From Paenibacillus sp. JZ16 (lineage in GTDB: Bacteria > Bacillota > Bacilli > Paenibacillales > Paenibacillaceae): a stretch of 64,000 nt of DNA. Below, piece by piece: positions 20,321 through 30,193 of the stretch (positions within the stretch are counted from its first letter, which is position 1; each line of letters begins with the position of its first letter). The position numbers were made by a program, and so were the translations under genes. The stretch lies in contig NZ_CP017659.1 of the NCBI RefSeq assembly GCF_015326965.1, forward strand, positions 4,382,501 to 4,446,500. Reading direction: 5' to 3'. The notes under the pieces were generated by a model. The model did no database searches. It saw only the letters and a list, made by a program, of their open reading frames with translations, and was not told the origin of the DNA.

Positions 20321-21175
20321 TTGAAAATATACGAAAAAGCACCGGCCAAAATCAATTTGATGCTGGATGTACTTCATAAACGTCCTGACGGCTTTCATGA
20401 GGTAGAGATGGTCATGACGATGATCGACCTCGCCGATCGGCTCGAAATGTCCGAACAGAAGCGGGACACCATCATCATCACCTCACAGGCAGGGTACATA
20501 CCGTTGGACGAGAAGAATTTGGCCTTTCAGGCAGCAAGACTAATTAAAGAGCGCTACGACGTGAAACAGGGTGTACATATTCACCTGGACAAAAAAATTC
20601 CCGTTGCCGCTGGACTGGCAGGAGGCAGCAGTGATGCAGCGGCAACACTGCGCGGCTTGAACCGCCTCTGGGGACTGGGTATCCCCCAGGAGGAGCTGCT
20701 CGCGCTGGGGGCAGAGCTCGGCTCGGATGTGCCGTTCTGCGTAACGGGCGGCACCGCACTGGCTACAGGGCGCGGCGAGGTACTCACGCCGATCCCGAAT
20801 CCGCCGCAGTGCTGGGTGATCGTGGCGAAGCCGCCGATCAACGTGTCGACGGCGGAAGTGTACGGACGTTTGCGCAGCGAGCAGATTCAGCGCCACCCAT
20901 CGGCAGAGCGCATGGTAGAGGCGCTTACGCAAGGCAACTTCCAGCAGATGTGTCAATCGCTGGGTAACGTTCTGGAGGAGGTTACCTTGAAGATGCACCC
21001 GGAAGTTCAGCAGCTGAAGGAAGGAATGCTGAAATTGGGAGCTGACGGCGCGCTCATGTCCGGAAGCGGTCCTACGGTCTTCGGCTTGGTCTCCAAGGAA
21101 TCCAAGGTAGCCCGGATTTACAATGGCCTGCGGGGATTCTGCAAGGAAGTGTATGCCGTTCGCCTGCTGACTTAG
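20321..21175 (+). CDS. ispE: 4-(cytidine 5'-diphospho)-2-C-methyl-D-erythritol kinase
   Basis: GHMP-family kinase of the MEP pathway for isoprenoid precursors. The three family motifs are in place: [11 protein letters not shown] (residues 7-17), [21 protein letters not shown] (ATP-binding glycine loop, about 92-112) and [10 protein letters not shown] (about 248-257). 284 residues. The start is a TTG with GGTGA 6 nt upstream. It lies 145 bp before purR, so the two may be partly co-transcribed. Confidence 0.96.
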   Translation: MKIYEKAPAKINLMLDVLHKRPDGFHEVEMVMTMIDLADRLEMSEQKRDTIIITSQAGYIPLDEKNLAFQAARLIKERYDVKQGVHIHLDKKIPVAAGLAGGSSDAAATLRGLNRLWGLGIPQEELLALGAELGSDVPFCVTGGTALATGRGEVLTPIPNPPQCWVIVAKPPINVSTAEVYGRLRSEQIQRHPSAERMVEALTQGNFQQMCQSLGNVLEEVTLKMHPEVQQLKEGMLKLGADGALMSGSGPTVFGLVSKESKVARIYNGLRGFCKEVYAVRLLT

Positions 21176-21284
21176 AAACGGTTATGTTTGACAATTCGGG
21201 GTCGAATTTCAAACAAAGTTGTATAAATACGTACAAAGGTGTTATATTTAACATATAATATTCGGATTTAGCGAGGAACCCTAG

Positions 21285-22112
21285 GTGAAAAAATTAAAAC
21301 GAAGCGAACGATTGGTCGATATGACCCAATATTTACTATCTAAACCGCATACGCTGATTCCGCTGACGACGTTCGCCGAGCGATATGGAGCAGCCAAGTC
21401 ATCCATCAGTGAGGATTTGGCGATTATTAAGGACGTGTTCGAGAGTGAGGGACTCGGAGAGCTCCAGACCCTGGCCGGCGCAGCGGGAGGAGTCAGATAC
21501 ATTCCGAAGCTGCGCAAAGATCATGCCTTGCGGTTTGCGGAGGAGCTGTGCCAGCAGCTTCAGCAATCAGATCGGATTTTGCCGGGCGGATATTTGTACA
21601 TGTCTGATCTGCTTGGACAACCTTCGCTGATGAACGAGGCGGGCAAGATCATTGCCACGGCGTTCGCCGACCGGGATATCGATGTGGTCATGACCGTAGA
21701 GACCAAAGGGATTCCACTGGCTTATGCGACAGCGGCCCAACTGAACCTGCCGGTCGTACTAGTTCGCCGGGACCATCAAGTGACCGAAGGGTCGGCCGTA
21801 AGCATCAATTATGTGTCGGGCTCGCACAAGAGCATCCATACCATGTCATTATCCCGCCGGGCGCTCAAGGAACGCTCCCGCGTGCTGATCGTGGATGATT
21901 TTATGAAGGCAGGCGGGACCATTCAGGGAATGGTTGACCTGCTGGGTGAATTTAATGCTGAAGTCGCAGGTGTCGGTGTGCTGGTAGAGTCGGGAGCGGT
22001 GGAAACCGAGGAAAGACTTCTGGAGGACTATATTTCACTGGCCATCTTAAGCGATGTGGACTCCAAAACGAAGAGAATTACCGTCAACCCTGGTAATTAT
22101 TTCGAAAAATAG
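21285..22112 (+). CDS. purR: Purine operon repressor PurR
   Basis: Represses purine synthesis and transport genes; PRPP relieves binding. An N-terminal winged-helix domain (about residues 1-74) is followed by a phosphoribosyltransferase-like domain with the PRPP loop VLIVDDFMKAGGTIQGM (about 201-217) that binds but does not convert PRPP. 275 residues. GTG start with GAGGAA upstream. Autoregulation is plausible: TTCGGGG-TCGAA lies about 85 bp upstream and resembles a PurBox, but I do not claim it. Followed closely by spoVG; ridA (yabJ), found between them in B. subtilis, is absent. Confidence 0.95.
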   Translation: MKKLKRSERLVDMTQYLLSKPHTLIPLTTFAERYGAAKSSISEDLAIIKDVFESEGLGELQTLAGAAGGVRYIPKLRKDHALRFAEELCQQLQQSDRILPGGYLYMSDLLGQPSLMNEAGKIIATAFADRDIDVVMTVETKGIPLAYATAAQLNLPVVLVRRDHQVTEGSAVSINYVSGSHKSIHTMSLSRRALKERSRVLIVDDFMKAGGTIQGMVDLLGEFNAEVAGVGVLVESGAVETEERLLEDYISLAILSDVDSKTKRITVNPGNYFEK

Positions 22113-22229
22113 AGTCGCGATATTTGTCGATATAATAGCGTTTTCATTCGAATTAGCCCGAAGTCTGTCGAAAATATCACATTCTAAAAAAAATTCCTGT
22201 TTTTAGGACATTTTGTATTAGAAAAAAGA

Positions 22230-22256
22230 AGGATTTCTGGTTTGCTGTGTGGAATT
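22230..22256 (+). promoter_or_regulatory. spoVG promoter (sigma-H type)
   Basis: AGGATTT (22230-22236) and GAATT (22252-22256), separated as in the B. subtilis spoVG sigma-H promoter, with AT-rich DNA upstream where AbrB binds in B. subtilis. TGTCGAA at 22166-22172 upstream is a possible Spo0A box. Confidence 0.75.
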
Positions 22257-22295
22257 ATACACCAAGTCTCTGATGGAAAAAGGTGGTGAACACAT

Positions 22296-22580
22296 ATGCA
22301 AATTACGGATGTCAGACTCCGCCGTGTTAACTCTGAGGGGAGAATGAAGGCAATCGCATCCATTACCATCGATAATGAATTTGTCGTTCACGACATTCGC
22401 GTCATCGACGGAAACAATGGAATGTTTGTTGCAATGCCGAGCAAACGCACTCCTGATGGAGAATTCCGCGACATTGCCCATCCCATTTCTTCCGGTACTC
22501 GCGAGAAAATTCAATCGGCTGTATTGGCCGAGTATGAGCGAGCGGCTACTGAAGAAGAAGTGATTGAAGAAGGCGCTTAA
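22296..22580 (+). CDS. spoVG: Septation / RNA-binding regulator SpoVG
   Basis: A 94-residue nucleic-acid-binding regulator that influences septation during sporulation and, in other Bacillota, virulence and capsule genes. [24 protein letters not shown] and the [16 protein letters not shown] segment (about residues 49-64) are diagnostic. ATG with AAAAGGTGG upstream. Sigma-H type promoter and terminator flank it, so it is probably a single-gene unit. Confidence 0.97.
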   Translation: MQITDVRLRRVNSEGRMKAIASITIDNEFVVHDIRVIDGNNGMFVAMPSKRTPDGEFRDIAHPISSGTREKIQSAVLAEYERAATEEEVIEEGA

Positions 22581-22602
22581 GATTTACAATTGGGGTTCAA
22601 GG

Positions 22603-22640
22603 AAAAGAGAGCCATACCTGTGGCTCTCTTTTCTTTTTTG
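22603..22640 (+). terminator. Intrinsic terminator after spoVG
   Basis: AAAAGAGAGCCA, a 6-nt loop, TGGCTCTCTTTT, then CTTTTTT. Confidence 0.92.
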
Positions 22641-22689
22641 TAGAATGATATATATTCAGTAGTGAGTTCAAGAGGAGGAGGCATGGCCC

Positions 22690-24084
22690 TTGAAAAGATT
22701 TGCTATTGTGCTCGCCGCTGGGCAGGGCAAACGTATGAAATCCAAACTATATAAAGTGCTGCATCCTGTTTGTGGCAAGCCGATGGTCGGACATGTATTG
22801 CAAACCGTACAACAGGTAAACTGTGAACGCAGTGTTGTGGTCGTAGGCCACGGCGCGGAAGCGGTTCGCACCTATCTGCAAGACGCAGCCGAGTATGTAC
22901 TGCAGGAGCAGCAGCTCGGAACGGGTCACGCCGTGAAGCAAGCCAAGGAATTACTTGGCGGCGAAGAAGGCTCCACGATTGTCATTTGCGGGGATACTCC
23001 TCTGGTGACGTCCGAGACACTGGAGAATCTTTTGAAGCTGCATGAGAGCAACAATGCGGCCGCTACGGTGCTTACCGCGCATATGGATAACCCGAAAGGC
23101 TACGGCCGGGTCATTCGAGGCGAGGATGGCAGCGCACTTCGGATTGTTGAGCAGAAAGATTGCAGTCCGGAAGAGGACGCCGTCACTGAAATTAATACCG
23201 GTACCTATTGTTTTGACAATAAAAAGCTATTTGCTGCACTGGACAATGTAACCAACCAGAATGCGCAGCAGGAATATTACCTGACCGATTGCATCGGTAT
23301 TCTGAAACAAGCCGGCGAGACCGTGCTTGCTTATCAGACGGATGATTACGCGGAATCGATTGGCGTCAACGACCGTCTGGCGCTGTCGGAAGCCGAAGGC
23401 TTCATGAGAGAACGCATCAACCGCACGCACATGTTGAACGGTGTTACGATCATTGACCCGTCATCAACCTATATCGGGGCTGATGTTAAGATTGGTTCAG
23501 ATACCGTGCTCTATCCCGGTACCGTCCTGAAAGGAAATACGGTGATCGGTGAAGATTGCGTGATAGGACCGGATTCCGATATCGAGGATTCCGTTATTGC
23601 GGATGGTGCCAGCGTCAAACATTCGGTGCTCAGCAGTGCTGAAGTCGGCTCTCGGACCTCTGTAGGACCGTATGCTTATCTTCGTCCAGGCGCCAAGCTG
23701 GGGGATGATGTAAAGGTGGGGGACTTCGTTGAAGTGAAGAACGCCACGATTGATAACGGCTCTAAAGTATCTCATCTCAGTTATGTGGGTGATGCCAAAG
23801 TCGGCAAAAACGTTAATATCGGCTGCGGTGCGATTACAGTCAACTATGATGGTTATAATAAGTCCATTACCGAAATTGAAGATGATGCATTTATCGGCAG
23901 TAATGTGAATTTGATTGCACCGGTGAAGGTGGGCAAAGGCGCATTCGTTGTTGCAGGCTCTACCATAACGGATTCCGTTTCGGATAATGATCTGGCCATC
24001 GCCAGACAGCGTCAGGAGAACAAGCCAGGGTACGCAGAGAAGATCCGGGAACGCGCTATCGCCAAGAAGAACAAGAAATCGTAA
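22690..24084 (+). CDS. glmU: Bifunctional GlcNAc-1-P uridyltransferase / GlcN-1-P acetyltransferase
   Basis: Makes UDP-GlcNAc for peptidoglycan and teichoic acids. The N-terminal nucleotidyltransferase domain opens with [19 protein letters not shown] (residues 7-25); QLGTGHAV and GDTPL follow. The C-terminal half is a left-handed beta-helix of hexapeptide repeats (from about 250), containing the acetyltransferase site with RPGAKLG and VGDFVEVKN. 464 residues. TTG at 22690 is taken as the start, with GAGGAGGAG about 9 nt upstream; the nearby ATG at 22683 is out of frame. Followed by prs. Confidence 0.97.
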   Translation: MKRFAIVLAAGQGKRMKSKLYKVLHPVCGKPMVGHVLQTVQQVNCERSVVVVGHGAEAVRTYLQDAAEYVLQEQQLGTGHAVKQAKELLGGEEGSTIVICGDTPLVTSETLENLLKLHESNNAAATVLTAHMDNPKGYGRVIRGEDGSALRIVEQKDCSPEEDAVTEINTGTYCFDNKKLFAALDNVTNQNAQQEYYLTDCIGILKQAGETVLAYQTDDYAESIGVNDRLALSEAEGFMRERINRTHMLNGVTIIDPSSTYIGADVKIGSDTVLYPGTVLKGNTVIGEDCVIGPDSDIEDSVIADGASVKHSVLSSAEVGSRTSVGPYAYLRPGAKLGDDVKVGDFVEVKNATIDNGSKVSHLSYVGDAKVGKNVNIGCGAITVNYDGYNKSITEIEDDAFIGSNVNLIAPVKVGKGAFVVAGSTITDSVSDNDLAIARQRQENKPGYAEKIRERAIAKKNKKS

Positions 24085-24165
24085 TTATCCCTGCTTCCTT
24101 TACCAAGATATGAAGCGGTGATCGGATACCTAATTCAACGAACCAGCACGGAGGGTTTTTATTCT

Positions 24166-25119
24166 ATGACTTATCTTGATTCTAAATTAAAAATATTCAC
24201 GTGTAATTCCAATCCTAAACTTGCCCATCAAATCGCCGATTATATCGGCATTCCGATGGGGGAATCGCATACAACCAGCTTTAGCGACGGCGAGATTCAA
24301 GTAAAGCTCTCCGAGAGCGTGCGGGGCTGCCATGTTTATATTGTGCAGTCCACCTGCTTGCCGGTGAATGATAACCTGATGGAACTGCTGGTTATGGTGG
24401 ATGCGCTCAAGCGGGCATCCGCGAAGAGCATCAACGTGGTTATTCCGTATTACGGATATGCCCGTCAAGACCGCAAAGCGCGTTCGCGGGATCCGATCAC
24501 CGCTAAGCTGGTTGCGAATCTGATCGAAAAAGCAGGAGCTCATCGTGTCATTACGATGGACCTGCATGCGATGCAGATTCAGGGATTTTTCGATATTCCG
24601 GTGGATCATCTGCTCGGGGTGCCGATTCTTGCCCAATATTTCCGTTCAAAGCAGATCGAGAACCCTGTCGTTGTATCTCCGGATCATGGCGGTGTCGTTC
24701 GCGCGAGAAAGCTTGCTGATTTCCTGAATGCACCGCTGGCGATTATCGATAAACGCCGCCCTGAGCCGAATGTCAGTGAAGTCATGAACATTATCGGGAA
24801 TATCGAAGGCAAGACCGCCATTCTGATTGATGACATTATCGATACCGCCGGTACGATTGTGCTGGGTGCCAATGCGTTGATGGAAGGCGGCGTTAAGGAA
24901 GTCTACGCGTGCTGTACACATCCGGTTCTCTCGGGCCCTGCCCATGAGCGCCTGGAAAACTCCCCGCTGAAGGAAGTTGTTGTAACAGACACCATTCCGA
25001 TCACCAATCCGAACCCGAGCAGCAAGCTGACGGTATTGTCGGTTGCTCCGTTGATGGGTGAAGCCATCATCCGGGTTCATGAGGAACTGTCGATTAGTAA
25101 ATTGTTTGAAATAGAATAA
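24166..25119 (+). CDS. prs: Ribose-phosphate pyrophosphokinase
   Basis: Makes PRPP from ribose 5-phosphate and ATP, feeding purines, pyrimidines, NAD, His and Trp. 317 residues with the ATG at 24166 (GGAGGG upstream), equal to the B. subtilis enzyme. [16 protein letters not shown] (about 37-52), [21 protein letters not shown] (flexible loop), [11 protein letters not shown] and the PRPP loop [11 protein letters not shown] (about 221-231) are intact. It follows glmU by about 80 bp, as in B. subtilis. Confidence 0.97.
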   Translation: MTYLDSKLKIFTCNSNPKLAHQIADYIGIPMGESHTTSFSDGEIQVKLSESVRGCHVYIVQSTCLPVNDNLMELLVMVDALKRASAKSINVVIPYYGYARQDRKARSRDPITAKLVANLIEKAGAHRVITMDLHAMQIQGFFDIPVDHLLGVPILAQYFRSKQIENPVVVSPDHGGVVRARKLADFLNAPLAIIDKRRPEPNVSEVMNIIGNIEGKTAILIDDIIDTAGTIVLGANALMEGGVKEVYACCTHPVLSGPAHERLENSPLKEVVVTDTIPITNPNPSSKLTVLSVAPLMGEAIIRVHEELSISKLFEIE

Positions 25120-25136
25120 TAAACCGTGTAAAGGCA

Positions 25137-25170
25137 GGGTTACATCTCCTCATAAGGAGATGTAACCCTT
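25137..25170 (+). terminator. Strong hairpin after prs
   Basis: GGGTTACATCTCC, loop TCATAA, GGAGATGTAACCC: a perfect 13-bp stem with only a weak T-run (TTGT). Probably the prs terminator. Confidence 0.65.
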
Positions 25171-25275
25171 GTCGGCTATGGCGACTTTGTAGCTTGGGTT
25201 AAGCAAGAGCAGGTGAACAGCCTGGGAGAAAACGTTTTCATAATTTCAGCCTGATAATACGTGCTGCGTAGGCTA

Positions 25276-25476
25276 TCAATATCCGGGCCTGGAGATGAAA
25301 GTGAACGTGTTCCGGTTGTATAGCGTCCCCTCAAGCTCGACAAAGTAGGCGTCGACTGCAGTGATCAGACCCACGTCGATGTGACAACCCAGTTCATAGA
25401 CTTGAACAGGGATGCCATGCTTCATATGGTATTGAAAATGACTGTGGTGCGTTAATTTCTGTTCGAAAGCTTTCAA
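25276..25476 (-). CDS. Small conserved-looking protein, function unknown
   Basis: A 66-residue protein that I do not recognise. It starts with TTG on the minus strand, with GAAGGTG 8 nt upstream, which supports translation. The sequence is polar at the N-terminus (two His in HHSHFQYH) and alternates hydrophobic residues after residue 20 in a way that suggests a small beta-barrel (IPVQVYELG, VGLITAVDAYFVELEG, TFTFISRPG). No signal peptide or cysteine pair. It lies between prs and pth, where B. subtilis has ctc, and faces away from pth. Evidence for coding is the ribosome-binding site plus protein-like composition. Confidence 0.6.
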   Translation of the reverse strand: MKAFEQKLTHHSHFQYHMKHGIPVQVYELGCHIDVGLITAVDAYFVELEGTLYNRNTFTFISRPGY

Positions 25477-25583
25477 TGCCGATTCACCTTCTTATGAGGG
25501 CATAACGCCGATAGGTTTTGTTCATATTGTACTCAGAAATGCGCAAAGAAGAAAGTATAAATCGTGAAAGGAATCAACCTGTG

Positions 25584-26147
25584 ATGAAATGGATTGTCGG
25601 ACTGGGCAACCCCGGTTCAAATTATGAGAAGACACGCCATAATGTTGGGTTCATGGCGCTGGATGCTCTGGCAGAGCGACACGGCATGAAGTTTAATCAG
25701 AATAAATGCAAATCGGTCATCGCGGAAGGGATGATTGGTGGCACTAAAACGGTCCTGATCAAACCGATGACGTTCATGAATCTTTCAGGCGAGGCCGTGC
25801 GTGCTTATATGGATTATTATAAAGTGAGTCTTGAGGACATGATTGTGGTCTATGATGATTTGGATACCGTCGTCGGTAAGATCCGCCTGCGATATCAGGG
25901 CAGTGCCGGAGGACATAATGGCATTAAATCCATTATTCAGCATACCGGGACGCAGAGCTTCAACCGCGTCCGAATGGGCATATCGAGGCCTGAGCCAGGT
26001 TATGCCATTGTGGATTATGTGCTGGGTACATTTCCGAAGAAAGAACGCGAACAGCTGCAGAGCATGGTTGAGGAGACCTGTGACGCGCTGGAATTCAGTC
26101 TGGATCATACCTTTGAGCAGACGATGGCGAAGTTCAACAAGTCCTAG
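25584..26147 (+). CDS. pth: Peptidyl-tRNA hydrolase
   Basis: Recycles peptidyl-tRNA that drops off ribosomes. 187 residues from ATG 25584; the preceding GTG at 25581 is an equally possible start given AAAGGA upstream. The family sites are present: GLGNPGSNYEKTRHNVGF with the catalytic His (about residue 20), KPMTFMNLSGEAV (about 64-76), YDDLD (about 91) and GSAGGHNGIKS with the second His (about 108). It is spoVC in B. subtilis, where a mutation blocks sporulation. Confidence 0.96.
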   Translation: MKWIVGLGNPGSNYEKTRHNVGFMALDALAERHGMKFNQNKCKSVIAEGMIGGTKTVLIKPMTFMNLSGEAVRAYMDYYKVSLEDMIVVYDDLDTVVGKIRLRYQGSAGGHNGIKSIIQHTGTQSFNRVRMGISRPEPGYAIVDYVLGTFPKKEREQLQSMVEETCDALEFSLDHTFEQTMAKFNKS

Positions 26148-26248
26148 AGAAGCATTATAGGATGGAAGCAACCTGCCGGAAGATCGAAGTCTTAAACGAG
26201 GGAATTCCGGGCATACTGAAGGTATATACGACCTTCAGGAGGCATATG

Positions 26249-26479
26249 ATGGCGATAACCTATGTTTGCAGACACTGTCGGGCTTTTCAGGGCCGCATCG
26301 ATTCCAATCACGTATCCGAAGCCCGTCTCGGATTTGATTCCTTGACCCCTGAGGAACGCAAGGATATAATAGCCTATGATTTTAACGGAGAAGTGATGGT
26401 CCGGGTAACCTGCGATCATTGCAGAGAAGCCCTCGAAGCCCATCCGGAACTTAGCCTTTTGGCAAATCCCCTGCAATGA
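26249..26479 (+). CDS. fin: Anti-sigma-F factor Fin (YabK)
   Basis: A 76-residue zinc protein that antagonises sigma-F and helps the switch from sigma-F to sigma-G in the forespore. CRHC (residues 8-11) and CDHC (about 55-58) are the two zinc pairs; the GFDSLTPEERKDII core matches the family. The ATG at 26249 is chosen because CAGGAGG lies 6 nt upstream and the length then equals B. subtilis Fin. The frame is open upstream. CATACTG 31 bp upstream resembles a forespore -10 element, but no good -35 is visible. Confidence 0.93.
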   Translation: MAITYVCRHCRAFQGRIDSNHVSEARLGFDSLTPEERKDIIAYDFNGEVMVRVTCDHCREALEAHPELSLLANPLQ

Positions 26480-26665
26480 GAGTATAATGGGGTTAACGAC
26501 GTTTTTTGGTAGAAGACATACAGCGGCAGGCCCTGCCGCTGCTCTAGCCTTGGCAGTTTTGCTCAAGGCTTCTTTTCGGTTATAATTTTTTGGCAATCGT
26601 CTAAAATTCCATGAGAAATAGAGTCTAGGAAATTCATTTCTTTTGCATAAGAGAGGTGCCCCCTT

Positions 26666-29600
26666 TTGTTACAAGCACTTATTGATGTATTTTCGAAGGA
26701 TTCGGACTTCAAATCCATAACCGCTGGCGTTCAAGCCGGCATGAGGGAGCAATTGATCTCCGGTCTTTCCGGGTCGTCCAGACAGATCTTAATGGCTGCA
26801 TTGCACCAGGACCAGCAGCGCCCGCTGCTCGTGGTCACTCATAATATGTTTTCAGCCCAGAAAATTGCGGATGATTTACAGGAAGCGCTCTCACCGGATC
26901 AAGTGTTATTATACCCGGCGAATGAGCTGGTAGCAGCCGAGTCGGCCGTTTCAAGCCCCGAGACTCTGGCGCAGCGGATTGATGTTCTCGTCCGTTGTGC
27001 AAGAGGCTTCCGGGGTATTGTCGTTGCGCCATTTTCCGGCGTGCGTCGCCTGCTTCCCGCTCCCGAAGTGATGTCCGATGCCCGAATCGTGCTCCATGAC
27101 GGCGGTACACTCGTGCTGGAATCCTTTCTGAACCAGATGATCGAGATGGGATATGAACGGGTGGAGCGCGTCGAGAGCCGCGGCGAGATGAGTGTCCGCG
27201 GCGGTATCATCGATTTTTATCCGATGACAACGACCATGGCGTACCGCGTAGAACTGTTTGATGAGGATATCGACTCGATTCGTACCTTCGACCCGGCGGA
27301 TCAGCGCTCGATTGATAAGGTCCGGGAAGTCACCATTACACCATGCAAGGAAATTATTGCCGATTCGGAGCGGCTTAGTCGCACAGCTGATACGGTGGCC
27401 CGTCTGCTGGAGACGCAGCTCGAACGCATGAGTGATCGTCAGGCCAAGCTCCGTTTGCGGGACGAAATACACCGGGAAGTTGAGATGCTGCGCGAGCGGA
27501 TGTATTTCCCTGAAATCTATAAATATATCTCCCTGTTGTATCCGGAGAAGACCAATTTATATGATTACTTGCCGAAGGATACGATTCTGATTATGGATGA
27601 GCCTGCTCGCCTGTTAGAAACAGCCAAGCAGCTGGAGCGGGATGAAGCGGAATGGAATTTGCATCTGATGCAAAATGGCAAATCGCTGCCGGATCTGCCG
27701 CTGTCGCTGGATACGGAAGAACTGATCTACCAGCATCCCTACCAGAGCCTGTTGATCTCCATCTTCCTGCGTCAGGTGCCAAGAATGCAGCCGCAAAATA
27801 TCGTCAATATGATTACGCGCGGCATGCAGGATTTCCATGGACAGATGAACGTGCTCAAGGCCGAGATGGAACGCTGGAAGAAGTCGGGCGTTCAGGTCAT
27901 GATGCTGGCAGGCGATGCAGAGCGGATGGACCGTATGCGGCGGGTGTTGCTGGACTATGGCATCGAAGAACCGGTGATGTATGAAGGGCATTTGCAAAAT
28001 GGCTTCGAGATGCCTTCGGTCCATGCTGCTATTATTACAGAGAGTGAGATGTTCTCCTCGAAGCAGCGTAAAACACGCAAAACCACGAAGAATATGGACA
28101 ACGCCGAGCGCATCAAGAGTTATACGGAGCTCAAAGTCGGCGACTATGTGGTGCATCAAAACCACGGTATTGGGAAATATATGGGGATCGGGACGCTCGA
28201 AATCAACGGAATCCATAAGGACTACATGCATATTTTGTATGCCGGGGGCGATAAGCTGTCCGTTCCGATTGAGCAGATCGATCTCATTCAGAAATATGTC
28301 GGTTCCGAAGATAAGGAGCCGAAGGTTTACAAGCTGGGTGGAAATGAATGGACACGGGTTAAGAACAAGGTTCGTTCTTCCGTTCAGGATATCGCCGACG
28401 ATCTGATCAAGCTGTATGCCGAGCGTCAGTCTGCGCCTGGATACGGTTTTGAGAAGGATACGTCGGAGCAGCAGGAATTCGAGGACATGTTCCCATATGA
28501 TGAAACACCCGATCAGCTTCGGGCCATTACCGAAATCAAAAAAGACATGGAACAAAACCGACCGATGGACCGGCTCCTGTGCGGTGATGTCGGTTACGGG
28601 AAAACGGAAGTGGCGGTTCGAGCTGCCTTTAAAGCGGCGATCGAAGGGAAGCAGGTTGCGGTGCTGGTACCGACAACGATTTTGGCCCAGCAGCATTACG
28701 AGACGTTCCGGGAGCGCTTCGCCAATTATCCGATCAACATTCAGGTGCTGAGCCGTTTCCGGAGCCGTAAGGAGCAGAATGAGACGATCAAGAAAGTAAA
28801 GCAGGGCTCCGTCGATATTCTGATCGGAACGCATCGACTGCTGTCGCAGGATATTGTGTTCAAGGATCTGGGACTGCTGATCGTGGATGAAGAGCAGCGA
28901 TTTGGCGTTACGCATAAGGAGAAATTGAAGAAGCTGAAGACCAATGTCGACGTGCTGACGCTGACGGCAACGCCGATTCCGCGCACGCTGCATATGTCGA
29001 TGCTCGGTGTTCGGGATTTGTCCGTGATCGAGACACCGCCGGAGAATCGTTTTCCAGTGCAGACTTATGTCGTAGAGCATAGCCAGACCCTGGTGCGGGA
29101 AGCGATCGAGCGGGAGCTGGCCCGGGGCGGTCAAGTTTACTATCTTTACAACCGGGTTCAGGGCATTCAGGAGATGGCAGCCCAGATATCCATGCTGGTA
29201 CCGGAGGCCCGAGTGGGTGTGGGACACGGCCAAATGTCGGAAACGGAACTGGAGAAGACCATTCTCGACTTCCTCGACGGCGAATACGACGTATTGGTGA
29301 GCACAAGCATTATTGAGACGGGCGTGGATATCCCGAATGTCAATACGCTTATCGTGCATGATGCGGACAAAATGGGCCTCTCCCAGCTGTATCAGCTGCG
29401 CGGACGCGTCGGACGTTCCAACCGAATCGCATATGCTTATTTCACGTACCAACGGGATAAGGTGTTGACCGAAGTGGCCGAGAAGCGGCTGCAGTCCATT
29501 AAAGAATTTACGGAGCTTGGCTCCGGATTCAAGATTGCGATGCGGGACCTGTCGATTCGCGGTGCGGGCAACCTGCTCGGAGCGGAGCAGCATGGTTTTA

Positions 29601-30193
29601 TTGCTTCCGTCGGGTTCGATTTGTATTCACAAATGCTGGCGGAGGAGATTCAAAAGCGCAAAGTCAGCATGTTGGGTGAGCCGCCATTGCCATCGAAGGA
29701 CTGGAACACCTCCATCGATCTGGGGATTGATGCTTACTTGCCGTCTGATTACATTTATGACAGCATCCAGAAGATCGAAATTTATAAAAAAGTGGCTGTC
29801 GTTTCGTCTATCGACGAATCGGCTGAGCTTGAGGACGAGCTGCTTGACCGCTTTGGCGAGCTGCCGCTTGCGGTAAGTAACCTGCTTGCCGTATCCCGCT
29901 TGAAGGTATATGGTCGTACGTACGGGATCGACTCCATCATCCAGCGCGGCGATGATGTGCTGCTGCAGTTTTATGAAGGGCAGGACAAAGCGATTGATAC
30001 AACAGGGCTTGCGCAAATTGGAAATATGTTCGAAAGACGTGTACAATTTGAACAAGGGCCGACTATGGCCATTCGAATCAAAGGCAAGGGACTTTCCGAT
30101 CAACAACTGCTAGAATTGCTGGAGCAATTCCTGGAGGCCGCAAAAGGGCCATTCAACCTGAAGGGAGAACTACAAAATGCCGTCAAGAAATAA
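26666..30193 (+). CDS. mfd: Transcription-repair coupling factor
   Basis: Removes RNA polymerase stalled at DNA damage and recruits UvrA. 1175 residues. The N-terminal UvrB-like region (about 1-350) includes GEMSVRGGIIDFYP; the RNA-polymerase interaction domain begins with LKVGDYVVHQNHGIGKYMGI (about 490). The translocase has a Walker A GDVGYGKTE near 640, DEEQRFG near 740, TATPIPRTL and QLRGRVGRSN; the C-terminal domain closes it. TTG start at 26666 with GAGAGGTG upstream. The 3' end overlaps the next gene by 17 nt. Confidence 0.97.
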   Translation: MLQALIDVFSKDSDFKSITAGVQAGMREQLISGLSGSSRQILMAALHQDQQRPLLVVTHNMFSAQKIADDLQEALSPDQVLLYPANELVAAESAVSSPETLAQRIDVLVRCARGFRGIVVAPFSGVRRLLPAPEVMSDARIVLHDGGTLVLESFLNQMIEMGYERVERVESRGEMSVRGGIIDFYPMTTTMAYRVELFDEDIDSIRTFDPADQRSIDKVREVTITPCKEIIADSERLSRTADTVARLLETQLERMSDRQAKLRLRDEIHREVEMLRERMYFPEIYKYISLLYPEKTNLYDYLPKDTILIMDEPARLLETAKQLERDEAEWNLHLMQNGKSLPDLPLSLDTEELIYQHPYQSLLISIFLRQVPRMQPQNIVNMITRGMQDFHGQMNVLKAEMERWKKSGVQVMMLAGDAERMDRMRRVLLDYGIEEPVMYEGHLQNGFEMPSVHAAIITESEMFSSKQRKTRKTTKNMDNAERIKSYTELKVGDYVVHQNHGIGKYMGIGTLEINGIHKDYMHILYAGGDKLSVPIEQIDLIQKYVGSEDKEPKVYKLGGNEWTRVKNKVRSSVQDIADDLIKLYAERQSAPGYGFEKDTSEQQEFEDMFPYDETPDQLRAITEIKKDMEQNRPMDRLLCGDVGYGKTEVAVRAAFKAAIEGKQVAVLVPTTILAQQHYETFRERFANYPINIQVLSRFRSRKEQNETIKKVKQGSVDILIGTHRLLSQDIVFKDLGLLIVDEEQRFGVTHKEKLKKLKTNVDVLTLTATPIPRTLHMSMLGVRDLSVIETPPENRFPVQTYVVEHSQTLVREAIERELARGGQVYYLYNRVQGIQEMAAQISMLVPEARVGVGHGQMSETELEKTILDFLDGEYDVLVSTSIIETGVDIPNVNTLIVHDADKMGLSQLYQLRGRVGRSNRIAYAYFTYQRDKVLTEVAEKRLQSIKEFTELGSGFKIAMRDLSIRGAGNLLGAEQHGFIASVGFDLYSQMLAEEIQKRKVSMLGEPPLPSKDWNTSIDLGIDAYLPSDYIYDSIQKIEIYKKVAVVSSIDESAELEDELLDRFGELPLAVSNLLAVSRLKVYGRTYGIDSIIQRGDDVLLQFYEGQDKAIDTTGLAQIGNMFERRVQFEQGPTMAIRIKGKGLSDQQLLELLEQFLEAAKGPFNLKGELQNAVKK

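Noticed and set aside
21180..21275. PurBox pair upstream of purR
   Set aside because: TTCGGGG-TCGAA is suggestive but lacks a second clear box and a well-placed promoter, so it is mentioned only under purR.
26186..26218. Sigma-F promoter for fin
   Set aside because: CATACTG resembles a forespore -10, but no acceptable -35 lies at the right distance.
27614..29593. A 659-codon open frame on the minus strand inside mfd
   Set aside because: It is fully antisense to a clearly conserved Mfd; its protein is His/Arg/Leu-rich without recognisable domains, as expected for a mirror frame of a GC-rich gene.
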